From Planctomycetales bacterium (GTDB taxonomy: Bacteria > Planctomycetota > Planctomycetia > Isosphaerales > Isosphaeraceae): a stretch of DNA of 38,731 nt. Within the stretch, counting starts at the first letter, position 1. Each line of letters begins with the position of its first letter. The DNA is taken from NCBI GenBank assembly GCA_027459775.1, contig DAIDHE010000407.1, positions 1 to 38,731 on the forward strand, given 5' to 3'. A program made the position numbers and the translations under genes. Shown in pieces: positions 17,301-26,300 of the stretch. Under the pieces are notes generated by a model. The model made no database searches and was not told where the DNA came from. It saw only the letters and a program-made list of their open reading frames with translations.

Positions 17301-20300
17301 TACATCGCGACCGCGACCGTCGCCGCCGATGGCAACGTGCTGGTCCAGGCCACGTCGTCGGAAAACCTCACCTCGATCACCGCGGCGGTCGGCGCCAGCG
17401 GCAGCGCGGCGGTCGTCGGCTCGGCCGGGGTCTACGTGCTGAACGTCACGACCCGGGCCTTCATCGGCGACGACCCGTTGAACCCGACCGCCGGCTCGAC
17501 CAGCGTCCAGGCCGCCGGCAGCATCTTGGTCGCGGCGTCGGAGTCGACCGTGCTCGACATCCTCTCGGGCAATCTCTCGGGCTCAGGCACGGCCAGTATC
17601 GGCGTCGCCGCGAGCGTGCCGGTGATCACCAAGACGACCGAGGCGTTCGTCGGCGCGGGCGCCAACATGGGCGCACTGGGCCTGGGCGCCCCGATCACCG
17701 CCGAGACCGGTTCGTTCGCGATCTCGTACCAGCCCTATGGCACGAGCCCCGGCGTGGCCCAGCCGCCATCCGAGAACGCCAACCTGACGGGTAACGGCAA
17801 CAGCCTCACCAGCCCACGGCTGGGCCAGGAGCGCATCGCGACCCCCGAGACGCGGGCGATCCATGGGCTCGCGGTCACGGCGGTCAATGCCGATTCGCTC
17901 CAGGGGGTCGGCGTCACCGGCGGCGCATCGGGCTCGGTCGCCGTCAATCTGAGCGGCGCGGTCGCCGTGCTGACCAACACCACCAGCGCCTCGATCGGAT
18001 CTGGCGCCGCGATCAACGCGATCAACACCGGCGCGGCGAGCAACCAGTCGGTGCTCGTGGCCGCCGGCAACGACACCTCGTTCCTGGGCATCGCCGGCTC
18101 GCTGGCGATCTCGGGCGACGTCAGCGTCGCGCCGGGGGTGGTCGTGATGGTGGTCAATAACACGACCACCGCCTCGATCGACGACGGCGCCTCGGTGAGC
18201 GCCCTGGGCGATGTCGCCGTCGTCGCCCACTCGAGCGGCGACGTCCTCACGATCGCCGCCGCGGCCGCCGTCTCCGGCACCGCCGCCGGGGGCGGGTCGG
18301 TCTCGTACGTCGGCATCACCGACACGACCCAGGCCAATATCGGCGACTCCGCCACCAGCGCCGGGGCCGGCGCCCAGGTCCATGCCGGCGGCAACGTGCT
18401 GGTCGACGCCACCGATGCCACACTCGCCTACCAGGTCACGGGCGCCCTCGCGATCGGGGTCGCCGGCGCGGGCGTCGGCGGCGCGGTCGGCATCGTCAAC
18501 CTGACCAAGAACACCACTGCCTTCATCGGCGATGACGCCACGGTCGACGCCCTGGGGAACGCGCCAGGCCTCGCGGGCGTCTTTGACGGCAACTATACCA
18601 ATTCGGGCGGTTTTGAAACCCTTGCGATCTTTAGCGGCGTGGCCGTCCAGGCGGCGACCAGCGAGAACGTCACCAACGTCGCGGCGGCCGGCGCGGCCGG
18701 GTTTTATGCCGGCCTGGCCGGCGGCGTCTCGATCGAGCTGTTCCATTCGAACACCCAGGCGTATGTCGGCGGCGGCGCCCAGATCAACACCAGCTCGGCC
18801 GGCGCGAGCCCGGCGCAGGCGGTCGACGTCGCGGCGGTCAACCAGGCGTCCAACTTCTCGTTCGCCGGCGGGTTGGGCGGGGGCATCGCCGGCATCGCCG
18901 GCGGCGTCGATGTCGGCCTCATGCAAAACTCGACGCAGGCCTTTATCGCCAACGGCGCCGTCGTCCAGGCCCAGCAAGACGTCGACGTCTACGCACTTTC
19001 CAACGACAGCGTGCAAACCTACGCCCTGGGCGCCGCCGTGGGCGTCGTCGGGCTGGTCGGGTCGGTCTCGGTCTGGTCGATCGGCGTCCCCTACAGTGCG
19101 GGTTACACCGACGGAAACGCCAGCGACGGCACGGTTCAGGGCGTGCCGAGCAGCGGAATCACCGGCTCGAGCTCGAGCGCCGAGGGCCAGACCGGGGGCG
19201 CCTCGTCGATGGTCGGCGGTCTGACCAATCCCAGCAACAACGGGGCGGCCGGCAACACGCAATACACCAGCGGCGTCGTCGGCTCGAACCAATCCGGGGT
19301 CGACGGATCCATCAGCGGCGATCCGGTCGCGAGCGCGATCGCCAGCACCACGGTTCCGACCGGCGCCGTGGCGTTCATCGGTTCGGGCGTGAGCGTGAGC
19401 GCGGGGGGCAACGTCAACGTCCGCGCCCAGAGCGAGGTCAGCTACAGCGGAGTGGTTGGCGGCCTGGCGGCCGGCGTGGTCGGCATCGGCGGCTCGATCG
19501 AGATCGCAAACATCGCGGGCAACACCCAGGCGTACATTGACGCCAACACGAAGGTGAGCGCTGGCGGCAACGTGGTGGTCGACGCGGCGCTCGCCAGCGA
19601 CAACGCCAGCGGCACGGCCTTCGCCGGCACGGCGGGGATTATCGGCATCGGCGCCCAGGTGGTCGATATCCAGGACGGCAGCACCGAATCGGCCACATTG
19701 AATAACGGCGTGACGATCCCGCGGGCTGGGCAAGTGCAGGTGACGTCGTCGTCGAATCGCACGCTCTTGGCCCAGGCCCTGGGCGGCGATTTTGGAGGCG
19801 TCGCGGCCGGCGTTGGAGTCGCGATCGCGAGCGCCGCCGGCGGGCCGGCGGCCGGCATCGGGTCGGGCGTCCAGATCGGCAAGACCGGGAGCGTCGGCGG
19901 CGTCGACGTCGCGGCCTCCGCCGCCGATACGGTCACGACCAAGTCGTACGGCGTCGCGGCCGGTTACATCGGCCTCACGGCGGTCTATAGCGACGCCACG
20001 TCCAGCCCCACCGTGCAGGCCTCCGTCGGTTCGAACGCCGCGATTACCACCGCGGGCGCTTTCCAGGTCACCGCCCAGGACGCGCCGGCGGTCGACGCGC
20101 AATCGATCGGGGCCGCGATCAGCGGGAGCATCGGCGTCGGCGCGGCCGTCAGCCTCGCGAACGCCGGCGGAACGACGTCGAGCACCCTCGGCGGTAGCGA
20201 CGTGGTCTCGGCCGCCTCGCTCCTGGTCGAGGCCGGACGTTTCTCGAACGCGAGCGCGGCCCCGACCGCTCAGTCCTCGGCGACCGCGGGCGCGGGCGGA

Positions 20301-23300
20301 ATCCTGGCGGGCGCGAGCGCCACGGTCAGCACGGCCACGAGCACCGGCGCGGTCGAGGCCGGTACCGGCGACTCGTCGATCCTCACCGCCGGGAACATTT
20401 CCATCCTGGCCAACAACCAGAGCTTGCAGGCCGCCAGCGCCACCGGCGTGGCCGTGGGGGGCTTCTTCGCGCTCGGCGTCGATATGGCCCAGGCGACGTC
20501 CAATGTCTCGACCTCGGCCACTCTGGGAACGGGAATCATCTCGGCGCCCCTCATGGGGACGATCGACGTGTTGGCGACGGGGCAGGACCAGAACAACGCC
20601 ACGTCCATCGCCGGCAGCGGAGGCGCGATCGCGGGCGACGCCTCGGTCGGAAAGACCAGCGACGGCTCGACGGTCGCGGCGGGCCTTTCCGGGGGTCTTC
20701 TTACGGCCAACATCGTCGATGTCGCCGCCGTCAACAACAGCGTCTACACGCCCCAGGTCAGTTCCATCAATGCCGCCTTGGCGGGCGCCAGCGGCGCACT
20801 CGCGACCGACACCGAGACCACCAGGGCCAACGCGACGGTCGCGAACGACACCGCGATCGACGCTGGCTTCGCCGTGAACGTCACGGCGCAGAACACGTTC
20901 ACGGAGAATCCGCCGACGAACGGAAACACCGTTTCCGCCGGGGCGGGCGGCTTCTTCAACGGCACGGCCGCCGAGAGCGACTCGACGATCACCGGCAACG
21001 CCAACGTCACGATCGGCGGCTCGGTCTTGATCGACGTGAACACCCCCACCAGCACCTCCACCGGAACCCCCGGCATCTTCCTGATCGCTTCGAGCGTGCT
21101 CGACACGACCGACCAGGTCGCGCTGTCGACGGGCGGCGCGATCGAGGGCGCCGGTGCCAATTCATCCCTCACGGCCACGCTGAATAACAACGTGACGACC
21201 GAGTCGACGTCCACGAGCCCCGACTCCTTCACGACCAACCAGAACATCGGGATCGGCACGTACACCACGGTGAACGCCGCCACTACGAGCGAGGCCCACA
21301 CCTGGGGCGTGGTCGCCGCGTTGGCCGCCGTCTCCGCCGACACGAGCGTGATCTCGAACCAGACCGTCCTGCTGGGCCCCGCCACGAACCTCATGGCCGC
21401 GCTCGACATCAACCTCACCGCCGGAGACAACCCCACTCCCGGCGCCCCCGTCACGCCCATGGTCGGCGATTCCAACGCCCAGTCGTATGCCCGCTCTTTC
21501 GTCGCCATCCCCTCCGCCTCGGCGACCACCACCCTCGCCAGCAACACGGCCCTGACCGTCGGCGTCGGCGACCAGATCGAGAGCGGAGAAAACATCACCC
21601 TGGCCGCCGTCCCTGGAAATCCCAGCGCGACGGCGCTGGGGGTCGGCCACGGTTACGAGATCGGGTTCATTCCGATCACGAACGGCTCGAGCTCGCCCAG
21701 CAGCCCGACCACCTCGACCATGACCATGGACGGTTCCCTCACGGCCGGCGTGTTCCACACGCTCAACATCACGATTCCCAACGCCGCCGACGCCGTCGAC
21801 GCCAACGGATACGGCATTTACAGCAACCAGGTCGCCGTCAACGGCGGCGCACCCGTCACCGTCGGCGGTCCCACGAGCGTCACCGTCGTGCCCAGCCCCT
21901 CGTCCGTGGGCTTCACGGCCAGCTTCGATCCCAGCTTCAATCCTTACAACATGATCGCGAATGCCGTAACGAGCGGGCTGATCACCGACCCGACCGAAGC
22001 CCTGGCGCTCGAAGGCGCTGTCTATGATGGGTCGATCGGCGCTATCGTGCTCGGCCCGCTCTTCGCCGCGGGGGGCGACGTGACGGTCAATGCCGGCGCC
22101 CTGCAAGGCGACGGCGCCATCACCGCCGACGGCGGCCCCACGATCACCGTGACCAATAACAGCCCCGACTACCTCGTGCTCGACTCGATCACCATTCCCG
22201 ACGAGCCCGGCGGCCACGTCAATTTCACCGGCACGGCGACCGCGCCCCCCTCGACCATGTCCGTCACCGAGTCGGGTACGAACGCTCGCCCGGTCGTGAA
22301 CATCCAGGAAGATTATAAAGGTCCAGTACCCCCCTCGGGCTCGAACACCAATGGGCCGTCGGTGTTTGTGTCGGCCGCGCTCGATTCGAGCGGCAACGTC
22401 GCGTTTGACACCAGCGGCGCGGTCAGCAACGAGGCGGGGCAAGTCACGATCACCGTGGTGGACGGTTCCTTGATCCAGGTGGGCGGCCTGAACGCCAATC
22501 AGGTGAACATCACGACGCAGAACGGCATCACCTCGGCCAACAACCCTTCTGGCCTTTCGGGCAATGCCGGGACGCCGGCCACCGATTGGAACCAGGTCGC
22601 GTCGTGGCCAAACGGTTACGACCCCTACACCAATTCGGTCCAGCCATCGAACCTGGCGAGCGTCTACGTGGCGGACGTGGCCAATGTGATGTACAACCCG
22701 AGCGGCGCTCTCTCGACCAACAATGCTCTGACCACATTCCTCATGAGCTACGCCGGCGTGACCCCGGGCTCGCTCAATCCCGACTCGGCCTACAACGATC
22801 AATTCCCACCCGCCGGCGTGGCGCCGCCAGCCGCCACCAGCCTGGTCTTCTTCGGCGCGGACGCCCCCTGGCTGGATGGAGCGGGTCTTCAGGACACCAA
22901 TGCCTCGGCCTCGGCGCAGAGCCCGGCCGGCCAGTATTACGAGGTTTCGCCCAGCGCCAACGACGGCCAGAACAACGACTACGCCGAAGGGATCTTCCCC
23001 ATGGTCCCCTACGAGCAGGTGGGCCCCACGACGGCGTCGGCTTACCCATCCATCACCGGCACGCTCACCAGCGGCTCGGAAGCGGTGACGGCGCTCAGCA
23101 GCGCGACGGGCCTGATAAACGGCGAGACCATCGTCGGCGCGGGCATCCCGCCCCGGACGACGATTCAGGTCGCCGCCTCGAGCTTCGTGGGCCTGGAGGG
23201 GACCGGATCCGATCTGATCGGTTTCGTCCCCATCACAACGGTGCTGTCTATCGGCGAGACCGTCTTCGGGACCGGCATCCCGTCTGGAACGACGATCCAG

Positions 23301-26300
23301 GCGATCACCCCCGCCGGCGTGTTCGAAACGGTCGGGCTTTCCGCGCCCGCGACAGCGACCGGGTTCGCGGGCTTCACCGCCGCGTCCCTCACTCTTTCGG
23401 CGCCCGCGACGATCTCGGCCACCGAGAGCCTCATCGTCGGCACCGCCAGCGCGATCAACGCCCAGCAGGTCTTCATCAACGCCGAATACGTCGACGTCAA
23501 TTCGCCGATGAACGTCGGACATCCCAATCAGAATTCGCTCAGCCTGCCCGCGACGCTCAACACCATCATCGCCCAGGACCAGACCGACTATTCCAACGGA
23601 GTCTACTCGTCGAATTCCGGCGACCCCAAGGGTTACTACACCCTCCCCGCGTCCACCGTCTCGCCGGGCGACAACCTCATCACCGCCCAGTACGACGCGA
23701 TGACAGGGCGGATCGTCGTCAACAACGTGAGCGCGGCCGGCGGCGGGTTCGTCCAGCTCGACGGCGCGATCATGAGCACCAATACGATGGGCGAGATCAA
23801 CGTCAGCTCCAACATCGGCCAGGCGACGATCAACAACCAGACGAACTACCCCATCGTGGTGAACAACGTCTCCGCCAGCAAAACGGTGACATCGACCTCG
23901 CTCAGCGGGGTCGACATCATCGACACCAACCAGGCCCCAGCCGCCGCGCAAACCTTGTACATCGACCAGCCAAGCGCCGGCGTCATCGACCAGTACGTGG
24001 GCACGGCCGGCGAGACCATCCAACAGATGGAACAGGGCTCGCCCACCCAGGTGCTCTCGGGAAGCTCGACCAACTACCTGCCCGAAGCCGGCCTGCGCTG
24101 GCAGTGGCAATTGCAAACCACCATGCAGCAGCCGTCGAGTTTCTCCCCGGGGACCATCACCACGGCCGGGTGGAGTTTTGATCTCGCCGCCGTATCCGGC
24201 CTGAGCGCGAACAATCCGTGGTATTACCTCACCTCTCCCAATGGCGGCGGGAGCATTCAGCCGGCCGGCTGGGAATACGTGCAAGCCGGGCTCCCCGTCT
24301 TCCAGGAAAACGTCAGCGGGGCGGTGACGAACTCAACTTCGCTGACCGTGTACTACCACGACGGGCACTACGGTTTCGCGCCGACGAACCCGGTGCAGTA
24401 CGATTCCAACGGCAATCCCATCGACCCATGGACCTACGTCTATGCCCTTCAGGCGCAGCTGACCTTGACCGAGTCAGTCAAAGCCGACAACCCGATCGGG
24501 ATCGCGTTCTCGGGGACGGCCCAGGCCACTGTCAACATCACGTCGGACGAGCCGGTGATCCTCGGGGGGAACATCGCCAATGCTCTCGGCTCGACGACGA
24601 TCACCGCGCCCAGCATCACCCAGATCGCCTCCGCCAGCCTCACGACCAACAACCTCACGCTGACCGCGACCGGGGGCGTCGGCACGGCGACCCAGCCCTT
24701 GAACGCAAGCCTGACGACGGGCGGAGTGCTCAACGTCCAGGCCGGCGTCCAGGGCGTCAACCTCGACCTGAGCTCGGGGGCGCTGCTCGGTCAGTTGAGC
24801 GCCGGTAACGCGACCAGCGGGTACGGCGACATCACTCTGAACGCGACCCAGAGCCTCGCCGTCGCGCCCGGCCTGCCAAGCGGGACGATCAACGTCACCG
24901 GCAACAACCTCACGCTCGATTCGTCGGCGGGCGCGATCGGCACGGCGGCCGCCCCGCTTCAAATCCAGGCGATGGGGGTCGTCAACGCGACCGCGCTCCA
25001 GGACGTGAACCTCGCTCAGGGCGCCCCCGGCCTCGAGGTCGGTCAGATCGTCTCGATCGCCGGCAATGTCACCCTCGACGCGCCTAACGGCTCGATCGTG
25101 AACGCCAGCGGCACGACCTGGATCACTCAGGTCGGTAGCGCCCAGAGCCAGCAAATCTGGGGAAACCTGAGCCTGACCGACCCCACCGCCCAGGAACAGC
25201 AGACGATCGCCGCCTTCCAGAACGAGGTCGACGCAACGTATCAAGGGTACTGGAACCTGCTCGACAACGGCGGCGCCCTCAATGGGGTCTTCACCCTGAA
25301 TGCCCAGGGCGTGGCGCTCTTCGAGGAGCAGGCGGCCCTCGCCCTGGGCGTTGCCAGCTCGACCCCAGCCCAGGTCCAGGCCTATGCCAACGCCCAGTAC
25401 CAGAACGACGTCGCCTTCTTCAATCAGAACCTCGACCCAAGCTGGGCGTCCTCGGCCGAATTCCAGACCTACGACCCGTCGTTCCAGGACGTGGCGACCT
25501 CGCAACAGGTTTCCAACCTTGAAAGCAACGCGGGCTGGACCACGGCCGTGCTCTTGAACCCGGTCGCCTTGGTGGCGGTCTACCCCGCGGCCGGCACGCC
25601 GGTCGGGATCGATACGCCGAACATCTCCGGGGCGAACGTGACCCTGCTGACGAGCGGAAGCATCGGCCAGGTGAGCGCTCCCGTGGTGATCTCGCAGGCC
25701 GACCTTCAATCGGGGTATCTGACGGCGGCCCAGCAATCAGCGCTCGCGAACGCAACGGCCCCAGGCGACGTGCTCATCACCTCCACGGGCGTCGTGGTCT
25801 CGCCGAACTCGCAGGTTTTTGTCTCGGCAACCGGCGTTCTGAACGCCACGGCCGCGGGGTCGATCACCGTTCAGGCGACGTCGCCGAGCCTGACCCTGAA
25901 CACGATCACCGCCGGGGGCGATGTCAACATCACGGCCCAGGGGAGCATTCTCGGCGCCGGCACGGGCCCCCAGGTCACCACGCCCGGCAACACCCTGCTG
26001 AAGGTGGGCACGGGCACCGTGGGAACCCCCACCGCGCCCATCAAGGTCAACGTGGGCGGTTCGGTCATCGTGTATACGCCGCCTGGAAACAGCAACATCA
26101 CCGGCGCCCAGACGACCATGCTGACCTTGAGCGCGAACCCCAGCGGCTCGTCGATCTATGGCGAATCGGTGACCTTCACGGCCACCGTCAGCGACACCGG
26201 CACGGGCGTCGGCACGCCGACCGGCAGCGTCGAGTTCTATGACGGGACGACCCTCCTCGGGCTCGGCTCCGCCCTCGGCGGCAGCGGCGCCAGCGCGACC

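Noticed and set aside
17583-20102. 839-codon minus-strand frame, and similar long frames at 12594-14519, 21162-24284 and 25737-28367
   Set aside because: They mirror the repeat structure of the giant plus-strand gene in antisense, are Arg/Gly/Asp/His-rich and show no domains. The plus frame is continuous with recognisable Ig-like and MBG units.
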